Source: Tetracentron sinense
Lineage: Eukaryota > Streptophyta > Magnoliopsida > Trochodendrales > Trochodendraceae
Direction of reading: 5' to 3'
NCBI GenBank assembly: GCA_015143295.1
Contig: CM026570.1
Span: 22,947,250 to 23,011,249 of the forward strand
Length of the DNA stretch: 64,000 nucleotides
Shown: in pieces, positions 22,429 through 34,305 of the stretch
Numbering within the stretch: the stretch's first letter is position 1
Layout: the number at the start of each line of letters is the position of its first letter
Position numbers and translations under genes: made by a program
The notes under the pieces: model-generated
What the model was told of the DNA's origin: nothing
The model's database searches: none
What the model saw: the letters and a program-made list of their open reading frames with translations, nothing else

Positions 22429-23199
22429 ATGGCGTCTCTCATGGCTTCCGAAAATCTCCTCCTGAGAAACCCTAACCCTAACCCTACCTCGTATTCGCAG
22501 CACAAGCGAACTCACTGCTTAAACCCTGTAAGTCCCTCTCTTCTCTCATCTCCCAAACCTCTCGGTTTAGTTCTCCGCATAGCCAAACCCTACAATCTTC
22601 GTTCAACCCCCAAAATTAGGGTTTCTGCATCCTCCACAGTCTCTGTAGTTCCTACAGATCCATCAACTGATTCTGCGAAGAACCCCTTGTCAACAATCCT
22701 CCCGGATTCTACCCGCACCGTCTCGACCATCTTCGCAATCGCTTTCTCCGTCTCGAAACTGTTTCTCGATCGAATTCGAGGGTTTTCCCTCAAAGTAAAG
22801 GGAATTTGCTCGAACCCCACATCTGAAGAACTGGAGACGATTCAGAACCTTCAGAGAAACCTGGTTTGCACGGTGGGGCCGCTTTTCTTCGCTGCCCTCC
22901 GCGACCGTCCAAGCGGGTTCCTGAACACCCCACTAACCGTGGTCGCTGCGGGCATGGCGAAATGGCTTGACATTTACAGTGGAGTATTGATGGTTAGGGT
23001 TTTACTCAGTTGGTTCCCCAATATTCCTTGGGATCGTCAGCCCTTGTCTGCAATTAGGGACTTGTGTGATCCGTACTTGAATTTGTTCAGGAATATCATC
23101 CCACCGATCTTCGATACCTTGGATGTTAGCCCTCTTTTAGCTTTTGCAGTTCTGGGTACACTTGGTTCGATTCTCAACAGCAGCAGGGGGGTATACTGA
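22429..23199 (+). CDS. YLMG1: Chloroplast YGGT-family (YlmG-like) membrane protein
   Basis: Plant YlmG/YGGT proteins are small plastid membrane proteins tied to nucleoid organisation and thylakoid or chloroplast-division processes; that role is known for the family and not shown here. The single uninterrupted exon encodes 256 residues. The start chosen is the first in-frame ATG (MASLMASENLL); the frame extends upstream only to a GTG. Residues 1 to about 65 are rich in Ser, Arg and Leu without acidic runs, typical of a chloroplast transit peptide. A hydrophobic stretch lies at about 97-112. The YGGT core follows: membrane segment 183-196 leading into RVLLSWFPNIPWD (190-202), the conserved DPYLNLFRNIIPP (214-226), and a second membrane segment at 233-249. 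The length fits the family. The early Asn-Pro repeats are encoded by CCCTAACCCTAACCC, a telo-box-like run inside the coding region. A MITE lies 162 bp upstream. The gene appears intact. Confidence 0.92.
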   Translation: MASLMASENLLLRNPNPNPTSYSQHKRTHCLNPVSPSLLSSPKPLGLVLRIAKPYNLRSTPKIRVSASSTVSVVPTDPSTDSAKNPLSTILPDSTRTVSTIFAIAFSVSKLFLDRIRGFSLKVKGICSNPTSEELETIQNLQRNLVCTVGPLFFAALRDRPSGFLNTPLTVVAAGMAKWLDIYSGVLMVRVLLSWFPNIPWDRQPLSAIRDLCDPYLNLFRNIIPPIFDTLDVSPLLAFAVLGTLGSILNSSRGVY

Positions 23200-24669
23200 A
23201 GCGCTTACAGTCTGGTATAAGATTGGGTAGATGAAACGAGTCCATGGATGGAGGTTGATGGTTCAGGGGTTGCAAATTGGGCAGTGTATTTCAAGTAAGG
23301 GATAGAAAGTTCAAATTCAAATCAAAAATTGTTTTTGAATTTCAATTCTTCCTTTTTTTTCATAATTCTATATCATTTTCAATTTTTGTATCTTTAGATG
23401 GACTTCTTTTAGATGTGATTGCAGTTTTATATCCATAATGAAATCCTTTTTGGACGTGGGATATTCATGTTGGAATGCATCATGCTTCCTCATATTTATC
23501 GAGTTTAGTTTCCTTTTCTTGTTTTCTTGTTTTCTTGTTTCGAGAGAGAACGTTTTACAGTATTGAATGGTGTTTAGCACTATTGCTACCAAATAGATAA
23601 AAAGACTTCTTTTTGCATTGAACAACCTGCAGCTGATACTATTCAATCTTGAGCTTCTGTGCACTAGTTCTATCTCTGATGGGGATTAAATACTAGAATT
23701 ATGGATTCCAGGGATGGATGGTACATTCTGATTTCTGGTGTTGGAATTCAACCTCACAGTCTATGACATATTTTGCTATTTTTTACATGTTTTCTTTGAG
23801 GCTCAGTTATTTGGTTTGTGTCTTACTCTGCCAAGACAAAAATTGATACCACTCGGGAATGACTTGGCTAAGTCTCTTATTTGTATGCACCTCATTCAGA
23901 ACTATACTAATATGATGTAATTGGATTAGTAGTTCATAATTACACGTGTGATATAAGTAGCCATTGAGACATCGATGATTTGGATGATAAGACTGGGTAT
24001 CACTTGGATATGTAAGACTTTTTTTATTTTCTCATATTCAACAATATAATGTATGTATGCACTGTTAGTATGAATTTGTGGATGAACTCTCTTTCTTCTG
24101 GCTTTGTTCTTGATTTATGTTTTAAACATAGTTGTAGGGAAGCTATTTACAGGGTAGAAAGCTCGTTTCTCAAACTCACTTCCTCGTACAAACTCTTCCA
24201 TCTCACCCCATTTAGTAGCCAGGTGATGGGGTAGACCAAAGTCTATAGCCTAGGATGTAGACTCTAAGCAAGTATTGTCGGTATGGAACCTAAGGCACCT
24301 ATTTTTCCACAAAAATCTCATGTAAGATAAAATCAATGGTGTAGTTACCTATAATAACATAATGGGAATGAGGAGCTTATATCTCATTTCTCACTTCTCT
24401 TTATCTAAAGTTTTCTTTAGCCTTGTTTCTTGCTTCTCGCTTTCGCTTTATTTCTTGCTCTGGTAACTATGATTTTAAAAGCTTGAAATTCAGGCTTAAA
24501 ACTTGCCATTTTTTTTGTTTTAGATGACTCCTGCAATGATGTTATGAAGAGGTGATCCATTGAAGTCACTAGAGCTTGAGAGTATTAACCATCCCAACAG
24601 TCTGTGCATTGCCAATCTAGCGAAATTATGAGGGAAAATTACCCTGGTCCCCAAAATGAAGCTCTATAT
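23200..24669. other. 3' flank and intergenic DNA, no gene seen
   Basis: AT-rich sequence after the YGGT stop codon. T-rich stretches around 23340-23400 could serve the transcript 3' end, but no single polyadenylation signal stands out. The open frames are short and without domains. Confidence 0.5.
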
Positions 24670-25710
24670 GTGCAACCATGCTTGATCATACAATTACATC
24701 ATTTCCTATACTAATACAAAATCAAGGCCAGGGAGAATTCTCTCACTTCACTCGCCTAAAGGTAGGGAATGAGGAATATATCAGTTTTTGGATTGATCTT
24801 TGGTGTGGTAACTCTACCCTTAGGAATTTGTTTCTTCTTGCATCAAACAAGGATGCTTCGGTAGCTGAGTACCTAGATTGGCAAACTGGGGTCTCGGTCT
24901 GGCCCCCCGAACTAAGACGTGATTTATTCGATTGGGAGGTTCAGACCTAGTCAAGTTATTATCCCATATTCAGCAAGTAACCCCATCTCCACTCATTACG
25001 GATAGTCTAGCCTAGTCCTCGGACAACAAGGGGTAGTTCTCTATGAGATCCTTTTTGCAAGCTCTGCATTTTGGTCCGAGTGTACCTTTTCCTTATCAGG
25101 CTATGTGGTCCTCGTCAGTTCCTTTCAAGGTATCTTTTTTCTGTGGACTGCGGTTTTAGAAAAAATCTTCACAAGCGATTATCTTATGCATAGAGATGGT
25201 GTCTGGATAACAAATGCTTCATATGCCTATCAGCAGAAGAATCGGTGGATCACTTATTGTTTCATTGCCCGGTGGCAAAGATATGGTCCTATTTCCTTTC
25301 GTATCTCTGCATCCCATGTGTCTTTCTCCGATCCTTTCGAGGCTTCTTATCTGGCTGGCTCACAGTGTCGTTGTCAAATCCAATAGGGACTGTTTGGCCT
25401 TTCCTTCCAATGGCAGTAGTATGGACCCTATGGAAGGAGAAGGAATAGGGAGGTCTTTGAGGACACATCCTTGACCGTTCCCCGGATCCAGGTAGGGGTA
25501 CGTTCGCTAGTCTCAACTTGGTCTTCTATTAGGGGGGGATACATTCTCTCATGGATGAGCAGTCCAAGATGTTGCATTTGTTGTTTTCTTTGGTTCTCTA
25601 GCTACTTGTATTTGCTTTCTCCCTTGGTTTACTATTGGTGAACCTTGTTTTGTATTTCCCATTTCCTTTTATATTATATATGCTTTTACCGATCAACAAA
25701 AAATCTCTTT
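24670..25710 (+). pseudogene. LINE (L1-type) 3' fragment with zf-RVT domain
   Basis: The C-terminal part of a non-LTR retrotransposon reverse-transcriptase protein, read through frameshifts and stops. FSHFTRLKVGNEEYISFWIDLWCG (about 24735-24805) and FFLWTAVLEKIFTSDYLMHRDG (about 25135-25200) are typical of the region before and in the zf-RVT domain. The HCPVAKIWSYF segment follows in another frame (25270-25300). The tail CTTTTACCGATCAACAAAAAAT near 25685-25705 looks like the 3' end. EN and RT are missing (5' truncation, common for LINEs). Confidence 0.8.
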
Positions 25711-27239
25711 ATTTTTGATCGGTAATATCAATATCATTTAAAGGGAGATTCCAAGAAACAAAAAAAGATGTGAAAACAACAACACAAATACACGAAAAAA
25801 CCTCCCCTGCACCACTATGCAATCAACTCGTCAAACCCTATCTCCCCCACATCAACTATGGCGGAGATCCAATCCGGCAATACACCCATCAAACTCAACT
25901 ATGATTTAAAAAGAAAATACCGTATTTGGTCAAATACCGTTTTCTATTTTTCCTTCATTAAAATGAATTTGATGCCAAAGGAATTTGAAGTTCATTGAAT
26001 TTTATTTTTGTTCGTTTTTTTACCAGTAAACGGGTAATTGTATTAACATGATAAAAACAGGAATCAGAAAATGGATTGACGTGATCTAGGACCGACTCCA
26101 TCTTATCTATCTCAAATTTCTCTGTTCACCCTCATAGAGAGTCAAAAAGCAAGAAGACACATAGCCCTCAAACAAACATGAACGGAATGACGGGTAGAGT
26201 ACTCTACGATTCCTCTCCTTTCAAATGGACCAAACTATAACACTCGGAAGTAAGATCCGAGCCTCCAAACATCCATACCCCTTTACCTAGGACCAACAAG
26301 ATAAGAAATCTCATAAGATACGAGGAAACACCCAACCAAGATTAAAAAAATTAATAATAATAAAAAAGACTCAGAGCCTTAAGGCGGAGGGGCGATGCAG
26401 GGGAAGGTGATCAATTAATTCCTCCTCTTGAAGACATAAAATAGTCGTTGGCCATCCTCCAACCTCTATTATCAAATGATCACATGTGAGGATCCTATCC
26501 GGCGTTGCTTATCAAAAAATAAAAAAATTTGATACTTTGGAGTTTGGAAGGAACCTTATGATTCCATGCCGGCTTATGAGGGAAGCATATATCATGATTA
26601 ACCCTTGTGAACTGATAAAGAGATTTCACTGAAACCTGACCCTTGTTGTCACCAGAATAGTTGAACTTTTGTGTGTGCTTTTACAATTTGTTTGTTTTTT
26701 CCTATGACGGATTGCAGGAAGATCTGGTTAGTGATTTACCTGTTGGATTCTTTGAGCTATCCGAGAAGAATTGAAAGGTCAACTGTTGGTTTATATCCGT
26801 CGTGAATATTTGTAGGAAACTTGACAGCAGTTTTGTTGGTTTTTTGATATTTTAACCTTTTAGCTTAGGAGAATTACCCCAGACTGCTTTAACATTACGT
26901 TGATGGAAAGAACATATCAACATACACTAGCTTAGGACTTCGGATGTACAAGGATATACTATGTATTCCTTTTTTTGCCAGTGATTCTTAGGCTATAGTA
27001 GCTCTTCTAGATACATATGTGCAAAATATCAAGCCCTACCTAGCATATATATTGATATGCTTTTCTTTTTTCTTTTTTTTTTTAATCAGCATTGATATGC
27101 TTTTCTTGGTTTTTGCTTGTCAATTTTTTTCAATTGTTTATCTTTTACTTTATTAATTGGCAGAAAAACCTTTTAAGGAACTCAGTTGAAGTGATTGATT
27201 CTAAACATATTCTTTCCAATTATAATTATATTAACTAAT

Positions 27240-27270
<31 letters not shown>

Positions 27271-28054
27271 CTATGTGCTAGACATGATTATTTATATAAA
27301 GTATAAACAAGTTTGGTGTGTCTATGTGTTTATTACTGGTCAAAAAAAAATTTGGTGTCTATGGTAAGTAATGATCCACACAGCATCTGTTGTGTTAAAT
27401 TTTCTGACTTGAATTCACTAGTTTGTGCTCCACTTGTTCCTTGGTCTTTTATGTGTGTGGAATCAGTTTTTGGAGGGTTCCAGTATTAGTATTTTGTGTA
27501 TATCTGTTTTCTCAATGATGGACATATTTTATGGGGCATTTTGTGTCTTAACACCAACACGGTGAGCCTGTTTTATGTTTTAAGGGAAGTGGGAGATTTG
27601 TATGACCATGAGAAGCAAGTGAATAGTGGAAATTCCTACCGAATTTGTACTTTTGGAGGCTCTAATTTATGTTCGTGAGAAGTTTCTGGGTGTAATAATT
27701 GGAGAGGAAGAGAAGTTTAAACATTAAAGAGTAAGTAATTGCCTTAAAAAAAATATTGTACCATTTATTCAGTGCTAAACCAGCTTGAAAGTTGTAGGAT
27801 AAAAGGATGCACGATTTTGATGATCTAAGCTCCTCGTGTAATTGAATGGTTCAGGAAAATACTCACTCTAAGAAGCAGAACATTTTGGAAATAGGAAGCC
27901 ACATATGCATTTAGCCGTTTACATATTGGAAATGATATGACAATTATCAATACTGTGAGATATGCAGAGAGAAAGTTAGGGGCTTCATTGATGTGCTGAT
28001 CATGGCTCATTTAGCTAGAAAGGGTTGGTTATGATTCTCTATATTTTATTTTTA
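25711..28054. other. AT-rich intergenic DNA, no gene seen
   Basis: Holds a (TA)n tract at 27247-27270 and poly-A/poly-T runs. A segment at 26020-26060 (ACCAGTAAACGGGTAATTGTATTAACATG) looks like the reverse of a LINE 3' tail, so 26020-26640 may be a further minus-strand LINE scrap, but no domain could be read. Confidence 0.45.
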
Positions 28055-28260
28055 TGACATACTGGCCATGGGTGATTGCCCTGCAATGATTCAGGAGCTG
28101 ACCGATTATCTGACAAAGGTCTTTCAATTTCAAGACATCAAACCCCTGAAGTATTTCATAGGCTTCGAAGATTCTTGATCAAAGGAAAGGTGTATTCATA
28201 TTACAACATCTTACACATAAAAGATATATATTACTAAAAGCTATTTTGATCTATTATTTG
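28055..28260 (+). pseudogene. Copia reverse-transcriptase fragment
   Basis: The translation includes PAMIQELTDYLTKVFQFQDI and KPLKYFIGFED. This corresponds to the copia RT region just after the YVDD motif, where functional elements read roughly VTGN...I..L...L...F..KDLG...YFLG. It ends in stops after FED. No LTR could be tied to it. Confidence 0.65.
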
Positions 28261-30260
28261 GCTTCCTTTTTGGGTAGGGCAACAGGAATTGGGACCAAAT
28301 CGTTTGATGCTTCAGTAAGTCACCATCTTAATGTAAGTGCGCATGATGAAGATATGGCTGATCATGGGAATCCGAAATAGTTCATACGCTGTTCTATGTA
28401 ACTGATATTAGACTTGATTTCTATTAGTTAAGTTTAGTATTGGGGAGTAGAATTGTGTGTCCTTTGGAAAGTAGAAGGAGACGTGTTGGTTGGGACATTG
28501 TAAAACAACATGAGTGCTATGCCACGTCATCAAGTCTTTAAAAATCTGGGATTAAATAATGAAAATTAATAGGGTGCCCCGCAGGATCCAATTGCTATTA
28601 GATATAGTATAGATGTTGCTAGCTGTGTTGTATTGGTGGTGCCAAGTGCAGTCAATCAAGTTAGAATGAGGCACAAGGCTTTAAATTATCAGATTGGCAC
28701 AGCTATACCATCAATTTTTGCATGAATCAAGCATATAGAAACTTTTTTCAAAAGAGATGATGAAGGATGGTTACTTTGGAAAAAGAATTTAGGGAATAAG
28801 GGCCGAGTTGGAGTTGGAGTTGGAGTTGGAGTTGGAGTTGGAGACTCATGAGAGTCTCTGAGTTCTCAGGCATTCAATCAATATTAGATTGGAGATTGGA
28901 TGGATAATTGGTTTTTTATAGAATAAAAGTGAAAAAAAATGTGTTCTTTTCGGTAACCCCCAATCAAGAATGTAATAGACTGTCTCCCGATTGTCTCTCT
29001 GAAACAATCGGGAAGCGGTAAGAATTAGATCAAATGGGAGATGGGAGTCTGGGATAGATAATGATCTATCTTGATTGTATATTTTTATACCCCTTACTTA
29101 TGAAGGGCAACAACAGAAATAATAAGTCTTACTATTCCTACATGTTCCATTAGTAGCATTCTCTAGAGAACGGCTCGGTTGACAATGTTTGCTTGAAGGA
29201 AACCGAGAGGATGAGGCCAAATATGATTAAAGTTACTTTGTAAGAGGAAAAATTAAAGTAATCTACAACCCTCCCACCCAAAAAAAAAAAAAAAACAGAT
29301 ATAAATGAAAGAAGACAACAGTGGTGCATATACCTTTTTTTTTTGGGTCACTCAGTGGTGCATATACTTGAATGAATGGATATGTTGTTTTTTTAGAAGC
29401 GATTAGTTTCTCTTGTTCAGCACTTAAATATCATTTCTCTTGTTAATGATTTGGGTTTCCTACTAGTAAATGATTCCTTCTATTTTTTAGCTTTGCTTCC
29501 TTTTGTTAAGATTGAAGTCTATTAAAAATAAAAATAAAAAATTTAAGTCTATTAATGAATATCATTTTACACATCCTGTGTCTGTCTTCTTTCGGTGTAA
29601 AAAAAAATTGGTTTAAGATGGTAACGTGACTAGGTTACCTCCAACAAGAGTACAAACCTACACACGGGCGAAAGAATTGAACTATGGTCAGGCCAATTCA
29701 ATCGGACTCTGCTCATATACGTAGGGACAGTGGGACTAATTTTGTAGTGGGACTAATTTTTTATCAATGCATCCCCTGGTAAATGAATGTTAGGGACAGA
29801 ATTCCGTCCTCGGTCCGTGGATGGATAGAGGAACAAGGCCTTTAAGTGATAGGGGGGCACCCTAAGTTTACCAACCTCAGTGACGGGCTCCTAAGAGTTC
29901 TTTCGAAGCGTTTTGCCAGGAGAGCGAGGCGCCCTTCTGGGGTGGGGGCGTTGCACGAAACCAAACCGCCCCCGCCTAATCAAGTACCAGTTGCTTTGCT
30001 GGTAGGCCCACGTAAGTTAGGGGGTATTGTCCCTCAGTTCTTATCTGGTGTGTCGACATGTTGCTATCGGTCGAATAAGAATCATTGATTCCCTCTGCTG
30101 TCCATTTCTTGTTCATTCAAGGATGCTAATTGGATTCAGGTTGGCTTTCCCGCTCTAAATCAAGAGAAGATGACTAGTACCCCTGTCATTCATCCATTTG
30201 TGACGGCTATCGCCCCTATTCTCTCAACAAAGCCTCTCCCCTCAATAATAAGAATTTGCC
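28261..30260. other. Intergenic DNA with microsatellites and a GC-rich patch
   Basis: No gene can be supported. Contains (GGAGTT)n at about 28808-28840, poly-A runs near 29281 and 29600, and an unusually GC-rich patch at 29846-30060 with an 80-codon open frame of unknown nature. Confidence 0.45.
28808..28840. repeat. Hexanucleotide microsatellite (GGAGTT)n
   Basis: About five perfect GGAGTT units in a row, starting after GGGCCGAGTT and ending at GGAGACTCATG. Confidence 0.9.
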
Positions 30261-30420
30261 AGAAAAATGGTCTCGGGAATCCACATCATCCAACATGTAG
30301 CAATAAAAAGAGAAATCATTTCATTTTCTCTCCATGTTTTTGACTTCTTCCCCACTTGGTTTCTCTCTCCCTTTTATTGCCACGTGTGGGATGATAGGTG
30401 GAGCCCGAGAGGATTTTTCT
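30261..30420 (-). mobile_element. MITE copy (family M1) with Mutator-like target duplication
   Basis: Terminal inverted repeats AGAAAAATGGTCTCGGG (30261-30277) and the reverse complement of CCCGAGAGGATTTTTCT extend inward over about 50 bp with few mismatches. Flanking nonamers GAATTTGCC (30252-30260) and GCATCTGCC (30421-30429) match at 7 of 9, as expected for an aged Mutator-type duplication. On the minus strand the interior aligns with the copies at 22129 and 47837 (GGGAGAGAGA, AAGTCAAAAACATGGAGAGAAAATG). Confidence 0.75.
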
Positions 30421-30747
30421 GCATCTGCCATAGACAATCCAATCCCTTATCAATATATAACCAACTAATAGAAAAGTGACAACTCAGAAAAATGGTGCTC
30501 TATAAAGAAAGTGATGCCTTTTTTTTCCCATGCCTAGATTCACATAGTTGTCTACATCAGCTTGGCTCAAGATGAAAAACAGATCACTATGGGTTAAATT
30601 AATAGTAACCAGCAGCCCTTTTACCGTCACTTAGCTATCTGGTTTTACTGAGATCAATCCGAAGCTTAATTGGGCACGATTAGTGTGCTCATGTACATAA
30701 GGTGTCACACTCCCTCCTCAAGGTCGGTACCCTTTTGGAGGTGTGTC

Positions 30748-30989
30748 TGTAACGTTCTCCTTATTAGAATAGGATTACTATTAATTGGATAGGATTAGAT
30801 TAGAATTAGGATAAGTCTTATCTTTATCTTTAATTGTTATGATGTTTATTTATTTAGGAGTCTTGTTTAGTCTATAAATATTAGAGTTATACTCTTTAGA
30901 TGAGAAATTAATAAATTAAAGAAGAGTTTAGAGGAGAATTGTCATCTCGAATAAGCTAATTTCTACGTAACAACTTTAGGGTTATTACA
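30748..30989 (+). repeat. LTR1 of the composite
   Basis: Runs TGTAACGTTCTCC ... GGGTTATTACA. Followed by AAGGTATCAAAG, a second copy of the LTR tail (CAACTTTAGGGTTGCTATA) and another AAGGTATCAAAGTCAGG. It contains TATAAATATTAGAG near 30877. Confidence 0.85.
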
Positions 30990-31058
30990 AAGGTATCAAA
31001 GCAACAACTTTAGGGTTGCTATAAAGGTATCAAAGTCAGGTTGATTCATATTCAAATT

Positions 31059-31439
31059 ATGGGCATCTATACTTGGAAGAAGTTTAAAGAAGATCTAAAG
31101 GTTGCTAATGATGAAATGAGAGCTATAAAAGAAGAATTTTCAATCTTCAGAATCGCCTTCAAGACTTTTCTGTCAAATCTGATTGAAGATGACCTCAATG
31201 GTGAACAAGATACAAAAAATGACAAATCACAGGATACAAATGCAGTTGAAGATACAAGTGAAGATGATACTATACAGATAAGATCTAAAGGAACATGTGT
31301 TTGCAATCAGTCTCAACTTTCAGATCTAATCATATATATTAGATTTGAATCCAAAAAAATTTATGGGGTTTGGATCAACCCCAACTATTCCAACCAAAGA
31401 TCATCAAGATATGGGTTGAGTGGTTTTTTCAAGGTATAA
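31059..31439 (+). CDS. Hypothetical internal reading frame of the small LTR element
   Basis: The open frame of about 126 codons starts at the first ATG (MGIYTWKKFKEDLK), 15 bp after the primer-binding site. The first 60 residues are charged and heptad-like (KVANDEMRAIKEEF), possibly a coiled coil. A very acidic segment follows (about residues 53-82), and the rest has no recognisable zinc knuckle, protease or RT. Corresponding frames in the inverted copies (32941-32684 and 33083-32874) are broken by frameshifts, so selection on it is doubtful. It may be a gag relic; function is unknown. Confidence 0.4.
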   Translation: MGIYTWKKFKEDLKVANDEMRAIKEEFSIFRIAFKTFLSNLIEDDLNGEQDTKNDKSQDTNAVEDTSEDDTIQIRSKGTCVCNQSQLSDLIIYIRFESKKIYGVWINPNYSNQRSSRYGLSGFFKV

Positions 31440-31570
31440 TACGAAATGATCTACCTCCTCCTAGATGACTTATCAATGTCAATTTCAAGAAGAAAACGAA
31501 GATGAAGAACTAGTTAAATATTTATGGATGTTTAGCCTTGAAGACAAGGCTATTCTCAAGTAGTCGGGAT

Positions 31571-31815
31571 TGTAACGTTCCCCTTATTAGGATAGGATTA
31601 CTATTAGTTGGATAGGATTATATTAGAATTAGGATAAGTCTTATCTTTATCTTTAATTGTTATGATGTTATTTATTTATTTAGGAGTCTTGTTTAGTCTA
31701 TAAATATTAGAGTTGTACTCTTTAAATGAGAAATCAATTAATTAAAGAAGAGTTTAAAGGAGAATTGCCATCTCGAATAGGCTAATTTCTACGTAACAAC
31801 TTTAGGGTTGTTACA
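31571..31815 (+). repeat. LTR2 of the composite
   Basis: Runs TGTAACGTTCCCC ... GGGTTGTTACA, preceded by TCTCAAGTAGTCGGGAT. It directly abuts inverted internal sequence (AATGACATTGATAGG), not its own target site. Confidence 0.85.
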
Positions 31816-32292
31816 AATGACATTGATAGGCCATCTAGGTGGAGGTAGATCATTTCGTATTATAGCTTGAAAAACCTACTCAACCCATATCTTGATGATC
31901 TTTGGTTGGCATAGTTGGGGCTGGATCCAAACGTCATAAATCTTTTTGGATTCAAATCTAATATATATGATTAGATCTGAAAGTTGAGACTAATTGCAAA
32001 CACATGTTCTTTTAGATCTTATCTGTATAGCATCATTTTCACTTGCATCTTCAACTGCATCTTGTGCTTTGTCATTTTTTGCATCTTCAACTGCATTTGC
32101 ATCTTGTTCACCATTGAAATCATCTTCAATCAGATTTGACAGAAAAGTCTTGAAGGCGATTCTGAAGACTGAAAATTATTTTCATCTTTTATAACCTTCA
32201 TTTCATCATTAGCAACCTTTAGATCTTCTTTAAACTTCTTTCAAGTATAGATGCCCACAATTTGAATATGGATCAACCTGGCTCTGATACTT

Positions 32293-32537
32293 TGTAACAA
32301 CCCTAAAATTGTTACGTAGAAATTAGCCTATTCGATATGGCAATTCTCCTTTAAACTCTTCTTTAATTAATTGATTTCTCATTTAAAGAGTACAACTCTA
32401 ATATTTATAGACTAAACAAGACTCCTAAATAAATAAATAACATCATAACAATTAAAGATAAAGATAAGACTTATCCTAATTCTAATATAATCCTATCCAA
32501 CTAATAGTAATCCTATCCTAATAAGGGGAACGTTATA
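32293..32537 (-). repeat. LTR3 of the composite (inverted)
   Basis: The plus strand reads TGTAACAACCC ... GGGGAACGTTATA. On minus it is followed, at lower coordinates, by the primer-site-like CAAAGTATCAGAGCCAGGTTG and internal sequence. LTR3 therefore sits between two internal segments, as in a tandem LTR-internal-LTR-internal array. Confidence 0.85.
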
Positions 32538-33135
32538 ATCCCGACTACTTGAGAATAGTTTTGTCCTATAGCTAAATATCCATAATTATTTAACCAGCTC
32601 TTCATCTTCTTTCTCTTCTTGAAATTGACATTGATAGGTCATCTAGGTAGAGGTAGATCATTTCGTATTATAGCTTGAAAAACTCACTCAACCCATATCT
32701 TGATGATCTTTGGTTGGAATAGTTGGGACTGGATCCAAACGTCATAAATCTTTTTGGATTCAAATCTAATATATATGATTAGATCTGAAAGTTCAAACTG
32801 ATTGCAAACACATATTCTTTTATATCTTATCTGTATAGTATCATTTTTACTTGCATCTTCAACTGCATGCATCCTATGCTTTGTCATTTTTTGCATCTTT
32901 AACTGTATTTGCATCTTGTTCACCATTGAAGTCATCTTCAATCAGATTTGATAGAAAAGCCTTGAAGGCAATTCTGAAGACTGAAAATTCTTCTTTTATA
33001 GCCTTCATTTCATCATTAGCAACCCTTAGATCTTCTTTAATCTCCTTACAAGTATAGATGTCCATAATTTGAATATAGATCAACCTGGCTTTGATACCTT
33101 TGTAGCAACCCTAAAGTTGTTGCTCTGATACCTTT

Positions 33136-33375
33136 GTAACAATCCTAAAGTTGTAACATAAAAATTAGCCTATTCGATATGGCAATTTTCTTCTAAACTC
33201 TTCTCAATTTATTGATTTCTCATTTAAAGAGTACAACTCTATTTATAGACTAAACAAGACTTCTAAATAAATAAATAACATCATAACAATTAAAGATAAA
33301 GATAAGACTTATCCTAATTCTAATCTAATCATATCCAACTAATAGTAATCCTATCCTAATAAGGGGAACATTACA
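33136..33375 (-). repeat. LTR4 of the composite (inverted, outer)
   Basis: The plus strand reads TGTAACAATCC ... GGGGAACATTACA, then GTGTC, the same pentamer as left of LTR1. The inner side carries the duplicated LTR tail and primer site, as for LTR1. Confidence 0.85.
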
Positions 33376-33380
33376 GTGTC

Positions 33381-34305
33381 CTGAAGTAATTCTTCATGAC
33401 ACTAGACAAGAACTAGGTAACTTCTGTTAGTAAAAGATTAGGGAACATATAAGAGCAGAACAAGGTGGAGAACTTAATTACAATTCTCTAACATGTGGAG
33501 AAATGATTCAAAGAATTAATCAAGTAAAATTAAATCTCTGCAATGATCTTAAACTAAAAGAACAAATGAGATGAACCTACGAACACATACTTTTCAAGGC
33601 AAGGAGTAGGTCAGCCCAGCTCCAGTTTAAGATGTGGAATGTGTAAAGAAACCTAGATCCTGTGAATTGCGGTCTGATGTACATGTAAGCATAATTTTAT
33701 TTTATTTTTGGTTAAAGATATGCTTTTTTATTTTTTTTTTGTTAAAGGTATCGTTTAACATACTTTAAACAAACACACAATCAGACCTATAGTAGCCACT
33801 AAGGTGTCATAAGGGTAAATCCACACTCACTCTCACTCCAAAAGGGCCTGACTAAGGACCATTATACATCATTCTTTGAGGAAGGCTAGCCCCACATTGA
33901 CCTATGTTACCTTTAAATTCGGTTGAAATCATTTAGGTTTCTTTTCTTTTCTTTCACCCACTTACTCACCAAACGAACACACCCCAAAAGAGTTGTGAAT
34001 TATAGGTGATTAATTAGAAACTGCCCACCATACTTTCCAACAAAATTAGTTAAAGCGTCCTTCCACATTCGGTACAAAATAATGTTAACGGTACAGAAAT
34101 CTATTAGCTCCCCCCAACAAAAAAAATTAAAGGGGAAACAGAAGGCCCATCATCTCACAAAACAAACTTCCATTTCCTACATAACGAAGTTCGATTTGTG
34201 GGGTGTTCATTTTGGTACAACAGAAACTATCTCCATCGAGTCTTTCTTTGCAAACCTCCCAGATATGTACATATGTCCAAGAAATGTCCATCTTAAGGCA
34301 CAAGT
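33381..34305. other. Flank between the composite and the HMCES-like gene
   Basis: No gene. AT-rich with T runs at 33695-33745. The last few hundred bases are the 3' flank and probable 3' UTR of the minus-strand HMCES-like gene, with no unique polyadenylation signal evident. Confidence 0.45.

Larger units (their letters stand above)
30748..33375. mobile_element. Inverted composite of short non-autonomous LTR retrotransposons
   Basis: Four LTRs of about 240 bp occur in the order LTR1(+) internal LTR2(+) | internal'(-) LTR3(-) internal(-) LTR4(-). Both outermost ends are the U3 starts (TGTAACG on the left; TGTAATG read on minus from the right). The whole block is flanked by the identical pentamer GTGTC (30743-30747 and 33376-33380). 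No subunit has its own matching flanks. A primer-binding-site-like AAGGTATCAAAG(T/C)CAGGTTGAT follows LTR1, LTR3 and LTR4. LTR1 and LTR4 also share a tandem duplication of the LTR end plus primer site. The LTR and internal lengths (about 240 and 580 bp) indicate a small TRIM-like element without pol. Confidence 0.85.

Noticed and set aside
22590-22820. Antisense frame opposite the YGGT gene
   Set aside because: It is the shadow of the coding strand with no family signature. The sense frame has transit peptide and YGGT motifs.
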